Shown piece after piece: positions 46,212 to 55,671 of a stretch of 64,000 bases of DNA (position 1 is its first letter; every line of letters begins with the position of its first letter). The stretch is from NCBI RefSeq assembly GCF_027925525.1, contig NZ_BSDJ01000011.1, positions 124,001 through 188,000 on the forward strand, written 5' to 3'. This DNA comes from Paenibacillus tyrphae. GTDB lineage: Bacteria > Bacillota > Bacilli > Paenibacillales > NBRC-103111. The notes beneath the pieces are model-generated. The model did no database searches. It was not told the origin of the DNA and saw nothing but the letters and a program-made list of their open reading frames with translations. Position numbers and translations under genes: made by a program.

Positions 46212-46713
46212 GAACAAATCGCTTCTGTACGGGCTCGGCACCGGGATGATTTTGGGTGCCGTTCTGCTTCAGCTGATGAATGCGGTTGCTCCGTCGGGCA
46301 GCGCCGCTTCCAAGCAGCCAGCGGCAGGACAGGCGCCTGAAGAGATGGACCGCGTTCGGCTCAAGGAAGTCGCTTCTACCTATTTTAATGTGTACGACAA
46401 AAGTCAAAAGCTGTACGACCAGCCGCAGGTCGATGCCATGATCGCCCAGAAGCTGAAAGAAGAGAAAGACAAACAAGCCGCACAGCCGCAGTCCACCGTA
46501 CCGGATAAGGAAACGTACATTTATGTCTCCAAAGGCATGACTGCGGCTCAAGTCGCCGATTTGCTGCAGCAGAGCGGCGTTATTGCCGACCGTACCGCTT
46601 TTGTAGATACGATGAAACAAAAGCAGCTGAACGACAAAATCATCTCGGGCCTCCATGTATTTAAGGGGCCTCTCGAGCTGACGCAAGTCATTGCCAACTT
46701 AACGACACAATAA
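46204..46713 (+). CDS. YceG-like short membrane protein
   Basis: A 169-aa protein. An N-terminal hydrophobic segment (SLLYGLGTGMILGAVLLQLM) is followed by an Ala/Pro/Gln-rich extracytoplasmic stretch. A C-terminal LysM/YceG-like domain (about residues 100-169) contains YIYVSKGMTAAQVADLLQQSGVI and ISGLHVFKGPLELTQVIANL. This resembles the domain preceding the catalytic part of MltG (YceG) transglycosylases, but the catalytic domain is absent. It overlaps the swrB-like gene by 8 nt with AGGAGG upstream. It is the last gene before a terminator, so it appears to close the fla/che transcript. Confidence 0.78.
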   Translation: MLKNKSLLYGLGTGMILGAVLLQLMNAVAPSGSAASKQPAAGQAPEEMDRVRLKEVASTYFNVYDKSQKLYDQPQVDAMIAQKLKEEKDKQAAQPQSTVPDKETYIYVSKGMTAAQVADLLQQSGVIADRTAFVDTMKQKQLNDKIISGLHVFKGPLELTQVIANLTTQ

Positions 46714-46718
46714 AAAGG

Positions 46719-46756
46719 TCAGACTCGGGCAGTTGGGGTCTGAATTTGTCTTTTTT
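46719..46756 (+). terminator. Terminator at the end of the fla/che cluster
   Basis: TCAGACTC (46719-46726) pairs with GGGTCTGA (46736-46743, one G-U pair), followed by ATTTGTC and six T residues at 46751-46756. Confidence 0.65.
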
Positions 46757-46775
46757 CGTCGGACTGCCGCGGGTG

Positions 46776-46804
46776 TTGCATACGGTTGTCAGTTATGGTA
46801 TAGT
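46776..46804 (+). promoter_or_regulatory. Sigma-A promoter for rpsB
   Basis: TTGCAT (46776-46781), a 17-bp spacer and TATAGT (46799-46804), with TATGG just before the -10. The same TTGCAT-17-TATGG-TATAAT layout occurs upstream of rimP. Confidence 0.7.
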
Positions 46805-46839
46805 AATTTTCGGTGTTAAAAACCACACGTCGATTAATT

Positions 46840-46908
46840 CCGGTAACGGTGCTCCCACTGGCCTCGGCAGATGCTTTATTAAGCGTCTTGGTCAAGGAGT
46901 TTTACCGG
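46840..46908 (+). ncRNA. Structured rpsB 5' leader, candidate r-protein autoregulatory RNA
   Basis: One long articulated hairpin accounts for 69 bases: CCGGTAA (46840-46846) with TTACCGG (46902-46908); GCTCC (46851-46855) with GGAGT (46896-46900); TGGCC (46859-46863) with GGTCA (46890-46894); AGATGCTT (46869-46876) with AAGCGTCT (46881-46888). A TATT loop caps it. That is 25 base pairs including three G-U pairs. It starts about 30 nt after the predicted transcription start and ends 56 nt before the rpsB start, with no T-run, so it is not a terminator. Whether S2 binds it is inference. Confidence 0.6.
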
Positions 46909-46964
46909 GAGATGCGATCGGCGGAGGAAACCACAAAAAACCAATTTAGAGGAGGTGCGTGAGG

Positions 46965-47663
46965 ATGGCAGTTATCTCCATGAAACAGCTGCTCGAAGCT
47001 GGGGTACACTTCGGTCACCAAACCCGTCGTTGGAACCCGAAAATGGATCGATACATCTTCACCGAAAGAAACGGCATTTACATCATTGACCTGCAAAAAA
47101 CGGTCAAAAAAGTTGAGGAAGCTTATAACTTCGTCAAGTCCGTAGCCGCAGAGAACGGCACGATCTTGTTCGTAGGTACAAAAAAGCAAGCTCAGGATTC
47201 TGTTAAAGAAGAAGCTGAACGTTGCGGAATGTACTACATCAACCAACGTTGGCTCGGCGGTACGCTGACTAACTTCCAAACGATCCAAAAACGGATCAAC
47301 CGTTTGCACGAGCTGGAAAAATGGGAGCAAGACGGCACGTTCGAAGTGCTGCCGAAAAAAGAAGTTATCATTCTTCGCAAAGAAAAAGATCGTCTTGAGA
47401 AGTTCTTGGGCGGTATCTCCCATATGAAAGGTCTGCCAAGCGCACTGTTCGTCATCGACCCGCGCAAAGAGCGCATTGCGGTTGCGGAAGCACGCAAGCT
47501 TGGTATTCCGATCGTTGGTATCGTAGACACGAACTGCGATCCGGACGAAATCGACTACGTGATTCCAGGTAACGACGACGCAATCCGTGCCGTGAAATTG
47601 CTGACGGCTAAAATTGCTGACGCAGTTATCGAAGCTCACCAAGGCGAAGAAACTTCAGCTTAA
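46965..47663 (+). CDS. rpsB: 30S ribosomal protein S2
   Basis: A 232-aa S2 with the classic start [39 protein letters not shown] and the end region [21 protein letters not shown]. The start at 46965 has AGGAGGTG upstream; the GTG at 46959 is too close to it. A promoter and structured leader precede it, and an attenuator-type terminator separates it from tsf. Confidence 0.98.
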   Translation: MAVISMKQLLEAGVHFGHQTRRWNPKMDRYIFTERNGIYIIDLQKTVKKVEEAYNFVKSVAAENGTILFVGTKKQAQDSVKEEAERCGMYYINQRWLGGTLTNFQTIQKRINRLHELEKWEQDGTFEVLPKKEVIILRKEKDRLEKFLGGISHMKGLPSALFVIDPRKERIAVAEARKLGIPIVGIVDTNCDPDEIDYVIPGNDDAIRAVKLLTAKIADAVIEAHQGEETSA

Positions 47664-47678
47664 TGCATTGAATACGAG

Positions 47679-47723
47679 AAAGGGTGGTTTAAAGGTGCAA
47701 AATCCTTTCACCGCCCTTTTTTT
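47679..47723 (+). terminator. Attenuator/terminator between rpsB and tsf
   Basis: AAAGGG-T-GG (47679-47687) pairs with CC-G-CCCTTT (47711-47719), and the inner AAAGG (47691-47695) with CCTTT (47704-47708). Seven T residues follow. It should reduce tsf transcription relative to rpsB. Confidence 0.85.
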
Positions 47724-47757
47724 GGGAATACATATCACATTCCAAGGAGGCCAAATC

Positions 47758-48408
47758 ATGGCAGTTAGTGCAGCAGCAGTAAAAGAATTGCGTGAAAAAA
47801 CAGGAGCAGGCATGCTCGATTGTAAAAAAGCATTGGAAGAAGCAAACGGCGACTTGACCAAAGCTGCCGAAATTTTGCGTGAAAAAGGTCTTTCCGCAGC
47901 AGCTAACAAAGCAGGACGCGTTGCAACGGAAGGCATGATCGAGTCCTACATTCACGCTGGCGGCAAAATCGGCGTATTGGTTGAAGTAAACAGCGAAACT
48001 GACTTCGTTGCGAAAAACGAGCAGTTCAGAACGTTTGTGCGCGACGTTGCTCTGCACATCGCAGCTTCCAACCCGAAATTCCTTCGCCGTGATGAAGTTC
48101 CGCAAGAAGCGCTGGACAAAGAGCGCGAAATCTTGACGAACCAAGCGTTGAACGAAGGCAAGCCGGAAAAAATCGTCGAGAAAATCGTCGAAGGCCGTCT
48201 GGCGAAATACTACGAGGAATACTGCCTGCTTGAGCAGCCTTTCGTAAAAGACCCGGACAAAACCGTAGAAGAAGTGCTGAAAGAAAACATTGCAACGATC
48301 GGCGAAAACTTGTCGATCCGCCGCTTCGTGCGTTTCGAGCTTGGAGAAGGCTTGGAGAAGAAACAAGAAAACTTCGCTGAAGAAGTTATGTCCCAAGTTA
48401 AACTGTAA
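47758..48408 (+). CDS. tsf: Elongation factor Ts
   Basis: A 216-aa EF-Ts, the nucleotide-exchange factor for EF-Tu. The N-terminal UBA-like domain has [21 protein letters not shown]. The core has [16 protein letters not shown] and the C-terminal [15 protein letters not shown]. The short single-core-domain length (216 versus about 290 aa) suggests a compact EF-Ts with a reduced second subdomain, as in several Bacilli relatives. The start at 47758 has AAGGAGG upstream. Confidence 0.97.
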   Translation: MAVSAAAVKELREKTGAGMLDCKKALEEANGDLTKAAEILREKGLSAAANKAGRVATEGMIESYIHAGGKIGVLVEVNSETDFVAKNEQFRTFVRDVALHIAASNPKFLRRDEVPQEALDKEREILTNQALNEGKPEKIVEKIVEGRLAKYYEEYCLLEQPFVKDPDKTVEEVLKENIATIGENLSIRRFVRFELGEGLEKKQENFAEEVMSQVKL

Positions 48409-48432
48409 TTCAACAACATAAATGCAAGGTAA

Positions 48433-48461
48433 CGAGGAACACGCTGTGTTCCTTGTTTTTT
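48433..48461 (+). terminator. Terminator after tsf
   Basis: CGAGGAACAC (48433-48442) pairs with GTGTTCCTTG (48446-48455) across a 3-nt loop, followed by six T residues. Confidence 0.9.
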
Positions 48462-48484
48462 AAAAGAAAGCTTTAGCGGTCTGA

Positions 48485-49231
<747 letters not shown>

Positions 49232-49234
49232 TCT

Positions 49235-49789
49235 ATGCCGCAATCCATTAAAAAAAGTGCGGAAGAACGCATGGAGAAAGCGATCGTCGCGCTGAAGAAG
49301 GAGCTGGCTTCGCTTCGTGCGGGGCGGGCGACCCCTGCTCTGCTGGATCGCGTTCAAGTCGAATATTACGGTTCTATGACACCGGTAAACCAGCTGGCGA
49401 ACATCAATACGCCGGATTCCCGTACGTTGATGATTCAGCCGTGGGACAAAAGCTCGGTTGCCGCTATCGAAAAAGCGATTATGAAATCCGATCTCGGACT
49501 GACGCCTTCCAACGACGGCAGCGCGATTCGTATCGTCATTCCGGCTTTGACGGAAGAGCGCCGTTCCGAGCTCGTCAAAATGACGCGCAAGTTCGGCGAA
49601 GAAGCGAAAGTGGCAATCCGCAACATCCGCCGCGACGCGAACGACGATATCAAAAAACTGGAGAAGACGGGGATATCGGAAGACGAGTCCCGTCGTCATC
49701 AGGACGATATCCAGAAGTTCACGGACAAGCATATTGCGGAAGTCGACAAAGTATTAGCTGCCAAAGAAAAAGAAATCATGGAAGTGTAA
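49235..49789 (+). CDS. frr: Ribosome recycling factor
   Basis: A 184-aa RRF that splits post-termination ribosomes with EF-G. It has the three-helix bundle with [42 protein letters not shown] and the end [20 protein letters not shown]. Domain II (about 31-104) is complete. A terminator follows at once. Confidence 0.98.
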   Translation: MPQSIKKSAEERMEKAIVALKKELASLRAGRATPALLDRVQVEYYGSMTPVNQLANINTPDSRTLMIQPWDKSSVAAIEKAIMKSDLGLTPSNDGSAIRIVIPALTEERRSELVKMTRKFGEEAKVAIRNIRRDANDDIKKLEKTGISEDESRRHQDDIQKFTDKHIAEVDKVLAAKEKEIMEV

Positions 49790-49799
49790 CCGGTAAAGA

Positions 49800-49822
49800 C
49801 CCCCTTATTCGAGGGGGCTTTT
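49800..49822 (+). terminator. Terminator after frr
   Basis: CCCCCT (49800-49805) pairs with AGGGGG (49812-49817), followed by CTTTT. The stem is short but GC-rich. uppS starts 27 nt later, so read-through is likely useful. Confidence 0.75.
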
Positions 49823-49848
49823 AGTCTTTCCTGATGGGGGATTCAGAC

Positions 49849-50616
49849 ATGATGTCATTCAAAAAATGGTTTGGAAGCAAACCGGAAGGAGAGCAAGCTG
49901 CTCTCAAGCTGGATGCGGACAACATTCCGAACCATGTGGCCGTCATCATGGACGGTAATGGCCGATGGGCACAAAAGCGGGGACTGCCGCGGGTGGCAGG
50001 CCACCATTCAGGTATGAAAAACGTAAAAAAAATTACGATGGCCGCAAACAGCATCGGTGTGAAAGTGCTGACGATGTATGCTTTTTCTACGGAAAATTGG
50101 AAAAGACCGAAGGAAGAAGTCGACTACTTGATGAAGCTGCCGATGGAATTTTTTCCGAAAGAAATCGACGAACTGATTGCCAATAACGTCCAGATCCGTA
50201 TGACGGGCTGGCCGGAAGGACTGCCTGGTTACACGCTGAAAGCGGTTCAGGACGCGATCGATCAAACGAAACATAATACCGGCCTTATTTTGAACTTTGC
50301 GCTAAATTACGGAAGCCGCAAAGAAATGCTCAAGGGCATTCAGCGGCTCGCACAGGATATGAAAGAAAATAAAGTGGCCGCGGACGAAGTGGACGAGGCA
50401 CTTTTCTCCAAATATTTGTTAACCGATCCGCTCCCGGATCCCGATCTTCTGATACGCACCAGCGGAGAGCTTCGGATCAGCAACTTTATGCTCTGGCAGT
50501 TGGCTTATTCGGAGCTTTATTTTACGGATTTGTGCTGGCCTGAATTTACAGAGCCGCATTTCTACGAGGCTGTCGGGGAATACCAACGCCGCGCCAGAAG
50601 ATACGGCGGTTTATAG
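49849..50616 (+). CDS. uppS: Isoprenyl transferase UppS
   Basis: A 255-aa cis-prenyltransferase that makes undecaprenyl diphosphate, the carrier lipid for cell-wall synthesis. The catalytic Asp is in VAVIMDGNGRWAQKRGLPR. The family stretches TMYAFSTENWKRP and DLLIRTSGELRISNFMLWQL are present. The first ATG pair at 49849/49852 is used, with GGGGGA upstream. Confidence 0.97.
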   Translation: MMSFKKWFGSKPEGEQAALKLDADNIPNHVAVIMDGNGRWAQKRGLPRVAGHHSGMKNVKKITMAANSIGVKVLTMYAFSTENWKRPKEEVDYLMKLPMEFFPKEIDELIANNVQIRMTGWPEGLPGYTLKAVQDAIDQTKHNTGLILNFALNYGSRKEMLKGIQRLAQDMKENKVAADEVDEALFSKYLLTDPLPDPDLLIRTSGELRISNFMLWQLAYSELYFTDLCWPEFTEPHFYEAVGEYQRRARRYGGL

Positions 50617-50687
50617 CGGCAGTTGACAACAGGTAGGGGCAGCTGGGCTTACGTCCGTCTGCCAGCATAAACGATGGAGGAATCGAT

Positions 50688-51476
50688 TTGAAGCAGCGAA
50701 TTGTCACAGGAGTCGTGGCAGGGCTCGCCTTTTTCATCCTGTTGTATTTGGGAGGCTATTGGTTTGCCGGGTTAATCCTGGTGTTGTCGCTGATCGGATA
50801 CGACGAGTTTTTACGGATGAACGGTCTTAACAAGAACAAAACGATCTCGATTTTAGGCTCTCTAGGAGTGATTGGCCTTGTCGTACCGTGGCAGGAGGCA
50901 GGGATTTCGATAGAGCGCTTGATTTGGTTGTTTATGTTTGTATTGCTAGCCGTTACCGTTATTTCGAAGAACAAAATTACGATTGATCATGTGACAACGG
51001 CATTTTTGGGCATGGTGTACGTTGGTATCGGCTTTCATTACATGGTGGAGACGCGCTGGTTGGCCGAAGACGGGCTTTATTGGACGCTGCTCGTATTTTT
51101 GTGCATTTGGTCAACGGATTCCGGGGCGTATTTTACCGGATCGATGATCGGAAAAACACCGCTCTGGCCTACCATTAGTCCAAAGAAGTCCGTCGAGGGA
51201 GCTATCGGCGGCACGGCGTTGTCCGTTGTCGTCGCACTCGGCTTTGCTTGGTACCGTCCGGACCTGCTTAGCTTTGCACAAGCGATTTGGATCGGGCTCG
51301 TTATTGCGATTGTCGGTCAGATGGGCGACTTGATTCAATCCGCTTACAAGCGGGTGAAGGGCATCAAGGATACGGGAACGATTCTGCCGGGACATGGCGG
51401 CGTGCTTGATCGGACTGACAGCTGGCTGATCGTGTTTCCGTTCCTTCATTTGGCGGCTTTGATCCCGCACGTATAA
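50688..51476 (+). CDS. cdsA: Phosphatidate cytidylyltransferase
   Basis: A 262-aa membrane enzyme that makes CDP-diacylglycerol from phosphatidate and CTP. It has about seven hydrophobic helices and the full signature SAYKRVKGIKDTGTILPGHG followed by GVLDRTDS. The start is TTG at 50688 behind GATGGAGG. Its position between uppS and dxr is conserved. Confidence 0.97.
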   Translation: MKQRIVTGVVAGLAFFILLYLGGYWFAGLILVLSLIGYDEFLRMNGLNKNKTISILGSLGVIGLVVPWQEAGISIERLIWLFMFVLLAVTVISKNKITIDHVTTAFLGMVYVGIGFHYMVETRWLAEDGLYWTLLVFLCIWSTDSGAYFTGSMIGKTPLWPTISPKKSVEGAIGGTALSVVVALGFAWYRPDLLSFAQAIWIGLVIAIVGQMGDLIQSAYKRVKGIKDTGTILPGHGGVLDRTDSWLIVFPFLHLAALIPHV

Positions 51477-51499
51477 CTATTGCCCCGAGGTGAACGTTG

Positions 51500-52642
51500 G
51501 TGAAAAAAGTCAGTATTCTGGGGTCAACCGGTTCCGTCGGAACCCAGACCTTGGATGTCATATCGCATTACCCGGAACGTTTCGAGGTGGAAGGGCTCGC
51601 CGGCGGTTATAATATCCCGCTCCTACTGGAGCAAATCGAGCGCTTTCGTCCCCACAAGGTATCCGTTGCGACGAAGGAAGCGGCGGAGCAGCTGCGTGCG
51701 GCAACAAAATCGGACGTTCAGGTGCTATACGGTGAAGAGGGGTTGCACGAAATTGCGGCAGGCACCGATGCCGAGTTGGTCGTCACCGCGATTGTCGGCA
51801 GCCAAGGACTTAAGCCGACGCTGGCCGCCATCGACGCAGGCAAGCATATCGGTCTTGCCAACAAGGAGACGTTGGTTAGCGCAGGCCATCTCGTGACGGG
51901 ATTGGCGCAGCGGCGCGGCGTCGCTTTGCTTCCGGTCGATAGCGAGCATTCCGCCATATTCCAATGCTTGAACGGAGAATCACGGGACCGTATACATAAA
52001 ATTACGCTAACCGCTTCCGGGGGATCGTTTCGCGACCGCACCCGGGAAGAGCTTGCTGATGTAACGGTTGAAGATGCGCTCAAGCATCCGAATTGGTCGA
52101 TGGGCGCGAAAATCACGATCGACTCGGCGACGATGGCGAACAAAGGGCTGGAAGTGATCGAAGCCCACTGGCTGTTCGGTGTGGCGTACGACCAAATTGA
52201 GGTGCTGATTCATCCCGAAAGTATTATCCATTCATTCGTCGAGTATGTAGACTACAGCATCATCGCCCAATTGGGGATGCCGGATATGCGGGTGCCGATT
52301 CAATACGCGCTGACTTATCCGGACCGGATGGTGACGCCTTCGGAACGTTTGCGGTTATCCGATGTCGGAAAGCTGCAGTTTCGCGAGATGGATTTTGAAC
52401 GGTATCCGTGTCTGCGGATGGCGTACGAAAGCGGACGGACGGGCGGCTCCATGCCTACCGTGTACAATGCGGCCAACGAAGTTGCGGTTGAACGGTTCTT
52501 GAAAGGGGAAATTTCATTCCTGGCCATCGAAGAGGTGATTGCCAAGGTCATGGACAAGCATTCCCCGGTCCCTGCCCCGGATTTAACCGCCATTCTGGAA
52601 ATCGATCGATGGGCCCGGGAACAGGCGCGGAGCTTGGGCTAA
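51500..52642 (+). CDS. dxr: 1-deoxy-D-xylulose 5-phosphate reductoisomerase
   Basis: A 380-aa enzyme that commits the MEP pathway to isoprenoids. The NADPH loop is ILGSTGSVGTQTLDVI. Also present are NKETLVSAG, the catalytic region DSEHSAIFQCL, and the flexible loop followed by HPNWSMGAKITIDSATMANK. The GTG at 51500 is chosen because GAGGTGA ends 6 nt before it; the TTG three bases earlier is too close. Confidence 0.97.
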   Translation: MKKVSILGSTGSVGTQTLDVISHYPERFEVEGLAGGYNIPLLLEQIERFRPHKVSVATKEAAEQLRAATKSDVQVLYGEEGLHEIAAGTDAELVVTAIVGSQGLKPTLAAIDAGKHIGLANKETLVSAGHLVTGLAQRRGVALLPVDSEHSAIFQCLNGESRDRIHKITLTASGGSFRDRTREELADVTVEDALKHPNWSMGAKITIDSATMANKGLEVIEAHWLFGVAYDQIEVLIHPESIIHSFVEYVDYSIIAQLGMPDMRVPIQYALTYPDRMVTPSERLRLSDVGKLQFREMDFERYPCLRMAYESGRTGGSMPTVYNAANEVAVERFLKGEISFLAIEEVIAKVMDKHSPVPAPDLTAILEIDRWAREQARSLG

Positions 52643-52654
52643 AATGGGCCGTTT

Positions 52655-52679
52655 AAAGATGCGACGCCAGGGCATCTTT
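52655..52679 (+). other. Hairpin after dxr
   Basis: AAAGATGC (52655-52662) pairs with GCATCTTT (52672-52679), extendable by GCCG/CGGC across a bulge. There is no T-run, so this is a processing or attenuation hairpin rather than a standard terminator. Confidence 0.5.
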
Positions 52680-52695
52680 CGGCGAAGCCGCTCAT

Positions 52696-52815
52696 ATGTT
52701 CATATCATGAGTTCCGGCTTGTATTCCCTTTGGGATTAATGTTAATCTTAAAGGAAGGCTTCGGACGATTTTTCATGCAGCCAATAACATTTGCCCATAA
52801 CTTGGATATGAACAT
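52696..52815 (+). other. Helix-closed leader upstream of rseP
   Basis: ATGTTCATATC (52696-52706) is a perfect inverted repeat of GATATGAACAT (52805-52815). Inside lie TCCG/CGGA (52713-52716 with 52762-52765) and a 13-bp hairpin with one bulge (52724-52737 with 52744-52756, loop AATGTT). The rseP ribosome site at 52825-52831 is just outside. The nesting suggests a folded leader RNA. Confidence 0.35.
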
Positions 52816-52842
52816 TTGCGACTTAAGGAGGCCGTACACCCA

Positions 52843-54102
52843 TTGGCTAACATCCAGAACGTATTTCAAATTGTTCTTTTGTTTTTTGTTCTAGTCACGA
52901 TTCACGAGTGGGGACATTTTTACTTTGCCAAGCGAGCGGGCATTCTCGTTCGCGAGTTCGCGATCGGCTTCGGTCCCAAGCTGCTCTCTTTCAAGCGCGG
53001 AGAAACCCGGTATACGCTCAGACTTCTTCCGATCGGCGGCTTCGTTCGAATGGCTGGAGAAGATCCGGAAATCGTTCAGATCAACCAGGGCCAACGGATC
53101 GCCGTGCAGTTGGAGGACAATCAGGTTACGCACATTTACTTGGACGAGTTCGAAAGCCGCCGGGATGCGATTGAAGGCGTCGTCGAGCAGATCGATCTGG
53201 AAAAAGATTTGTTCGTCCGCCTGGATGTCGACGGGGAAATCGAACGTTATTCGATTCATCCTCAGGCGATGATGGTGGCCAAGGAAAAAGAGACCCAGAT
53301 TGCCCCGTGGGACCGTCAGTTCGGAAGCAAGACGGTAGGTCAGCGGGCGATGGCTATCTTTGCCGGACCGCTGATGAATTTTATTCTTGCGTTAGCGCTT
53401 TTTGTAACCTTCGTGTTCGTCGCAGGAGTGCCCAACCGGGTGAAAATTCAGGAAACCGTTCCGTCATCCGCAGCGGAGAAAGCGGGATTGCAGTCGGGGG
53501 ACATTATCCTTCAGGTGGATCATGTGCAAATCGGCTCCGACCGTAGCAAGCTGACGAACCTAATTCAACAATCTCCGAATAAACCGATGGTCTGGATCGT
53601 TGAGCGCAATAAGGAGCAGATCCGTAAAGAAGTGACTCCGCTCATGGACAAGGACGGCGTGATTCGCGTCGGCGTCTCGCTGCTGACCGAAACGCGGCCT
53701 GCCACAGTTCTGGAAGGATTTACAGGAGGCTGGCACAGCCTTGTTTCCGCAACCACCATCATCATGGACGGTTTTGGCAAGCTGGCAACGTTGCAAGTTA
53801 AAATGGACGATTTGGGCGGTCCGGTGAGGATCGTCGAATTTACAAGCGAGCAGGCTAGTGCAGGGTTTGCCCAATACATCTCGTGGATGGCCATTATGAG
53901 TCTTTATTTGGGGCTGTTCAATCTGCTGCCGATCCCGGCGCTGGACGGAAGCCGGCTTGTGTTTTTGCTGCTGGAGGCGCTCCGCGGCAAACCTGTCGAT
54001 CCGAGCCGGGAAAGCATGGTGCATTTTGTCGGCTTTGCAATGCTGATGCTGCTTATGATCGCCGTCACTTATAACGATATATTACGTTTGATTAAAGGAT
54101 AA
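52843..54102 (+). CDS. rseP: Site-2 intramembrane metalloprotease RseP/RasP
   Basis: A 419-aa S2P protease that cleaves anti-sigma factors and leftover signal peptides in the membrane. The zinc site HEWGH is in the first helix. One PDZ domain is at about 200-275 (IQETVPSSAAEKAGLQSGDIIL). The third ligand motif LPIPALDGSRLVFLLLEA is near residue 360. Four membrane helices are visible. The TTG at 52843 has AAGGAGG 11 nt upstream and is the only suitable start near it. A 200-nt leader precedes it. Confidence 0.95.
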   Translation: MANIQNVFQIVLLFFVLVTIHEWGHFYFAKRAGILVREFAIGFGPKLLSFKRGETRYTLRLLPIGGFVRMAGEDPEIVQINQGQRIAVQLEDNQVTHIYLDEFESRRDAIEGVVEQIDLEKDLFVRLDVDGEIERYSIHPQAMMVAKEKETQIAPWDRQFGSKTVGQRAMAIFAGPLMNFILALALFVTFVFVAGVPNRVKIQETVPSSAAEKAGLQSGDIILQVDHVQIGSDRSKLTNLIQQSPNKPMVWIVERNKEQIRKEVTPLMDKDGVIRVGVSLLTETRPATVLEGFTGGWHSLVSATTIIMDGFGKLATLQVKMDDLGGPVRIVEFTSEQASAGFAQYISWMAIMSLYLGLFNLLPIPALDGSRLVFLLLEALRGKPVDPSRESMVHFVGFAMLMLLMIAVTYNDILRLIKG

Positions 54103-54134
54103 CGAATTGCCGTCCGTAGGGGGAAAACAGAACG

Positions 54135-55592
54135 ATGTCGAACCAAAAGCAAGACAAACAGTTTGTGAAAGAGATTACGCCGCAGGGCGAGGATTTCTCC
54201 CGCTGGTATATTGATGTCATTAAAAAGGCCGATCTCATGAGCTACTCGCCGGTCCGGGGATGTATCGTATTTAAACCGGACGGGTACGAGCTTTGGGAAA
54301 ATATTCAGCGGGAACTGGATCGCCGCTTTAAGGAAACGGGACACCGCAACGCTTATTTCCCACTGTTTATTCCCGAGAGCTTTTTCCAAAAAGAAAAAGA
54401 GCACGTGGAAGGGTTCAATCCTGAGCTGCCGTGGGTAACGGAAGCAGGAGGAGAGAAGCTCGAGGAGCGGCTGGCGATTCGCCCAACGTCCGAGACGATG
54501 ATCGGCCATATGTACGCGGAATGGATTAATTCCTACCGTGATCTGCCGCTCTTGATCAACCAGTGGGCCAACGTGGTCCGTTGGGAAAAACGGACGCTGC
54601 CGTTCTTGCGCACGAGCGAATTTTTATGGCAGGAAGGCCATACGGCTCATGAGGACGAAGTCGATGCACGCAAAGAAACGATGCAGATGCTGGAAATTTA
54701 CCGTTCTTTCGCCGAAGAGTTCTTAGCGATTCCGGTCATTATGGGCCAAAAGACGCCTTCCGAGAAGTTCGCGGGGGCTGTCGATACGTATTCGATCGAA
54801 GCGATGATGAAAGACGGCAAAGCGGTGCAAGCGGGGACTTCCCACTATTTGGGCACGAACTTCGCTGTGGCGTTCGATATTAAATATTTGGACCGCGAGA
54901 ACCAGCATCAGTTCTGCCATACGACTTCCTGGGGCGTAAGTACCCGTCTCATCGGAGCTTTGATCATGGTTCACGGCGACGACCGCGGTTTGGCTTTGCC
55001 ACCGAAGATCGCGCCGACTCAGGTCATCATGATTCCAATCGGTCCTCCGAAGACGAGAGAGCAGGTTGTTGGCCGTGTCGACGAGCTGTATGCCCAGTTG
55101 AAGCAGGCTGGCGTACGCGCGAAAGTGGACGATCGTCCGGACCAAAGCCCGGGCTGGAAGTTTAACGAATACGAAATGCGTGGCGTACCGGTTCGCGTCG
55201 AACTGGGACCGCGGGACATGGAAAACGGGCAAGTGGTCTTGGTATCCCGGATTACCGGGGAGAAACGTGTCGTCCAGCAGGACCAATTTGTGGAAGAAGT
55301 GCAAAAATTGTTGACGGAAACGCAGCAGGAAATGTATGATCGAGCCAAGCGGTTCCGCGACGAAAGCATGACTGAAGCGGATACGGTGGACGAGCTGAAA
55401 TCGTTCCTCGAGCAAAAGCGCGGTTTCGCGTTGTCGGGCTGGTGCGGCTCCGCAGCTTGCGAAGCGCAGGTCAAAGAAGAGGCCGGCGCAACGAGCCGCA
55501 ACATTCCGTTCGAGCCGGGCGTATCCAAGCCGAAATGTCTCGTCTGCGGCGAAGACGCCAAGCACACGGTCGTCTTCGGCAAATCGTATTAA
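54135..55592 (+). CDS. proS: Prolyl-tRNA synthetase, archaeal/eukaryotic type
   Basis: A 485-aa class II synthetase that charges tRNA-Pro. It has RPTSETMI, motif 2 LRTSEFLWQEGHTAHEDE, motif 3 GDDRGLALPPK, an anticodon domain, and a C-terminal zinc-binding extension with WCGSAACEAQ and KCLVCGED. This architecture (no inserted editing domain, extra C-terminal zinc domain) is the ProS type 3 of archaea, eukaryotes and some bacteria. The B. subtilis gene at this locus is the longer bacterial type. It sits 32 nt after rseP, so it is likely co-transcribed. Confidence 0.97.
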   Translation: MSNQKQDKQFVKEITPQGEDFSRWYIDVIKKADLMSYSPVRGCIVFKPDGYELWENIQRELDRRFKETGHRNAYFPLFIPESFFQKEKEHVEGFNPELPWVTEAGGEKLEERLAIRPTSETMIGHMYAEWINSYRDLPLLINQWANVVRWEKRTLPFLRTSEFLWQEGHTAHEDEVDARKETMQMLEIYRSFAEEFLAIPVIMGQKTPSEKFAGAVDTYSIEAMMKDGKAVQAGTSHYLGTNFAVAFDIKYLDRENQHQFCHTTSWGVSTRLIGALIMVHGDDRGLALPPKIAPTQVIMIPIGPPKTREQVVGRVDELYAQLKQAGVRAKVDDRPDQSPGWKFNEYEMRGVPVRVELGPRDMENGQVVLVSRITGEKRVVQQDQFVEEVQKLLTETQQEMYDRAKRFRDESMTEADTVDELKSFLEQKRGFALSGWCGSAACEAQVKEEAGATSRNIPFEPGVSKPKCLVCGEDAKHTVVFGKSY

Positions 55593-55671
55593 CATCATCT
55601 TTTCTACTAACGCCATGTAATTAGGAGTTTGGTTTTGCTTTTGACTTTAAAGTATTGTTTTGATAGCCCTA

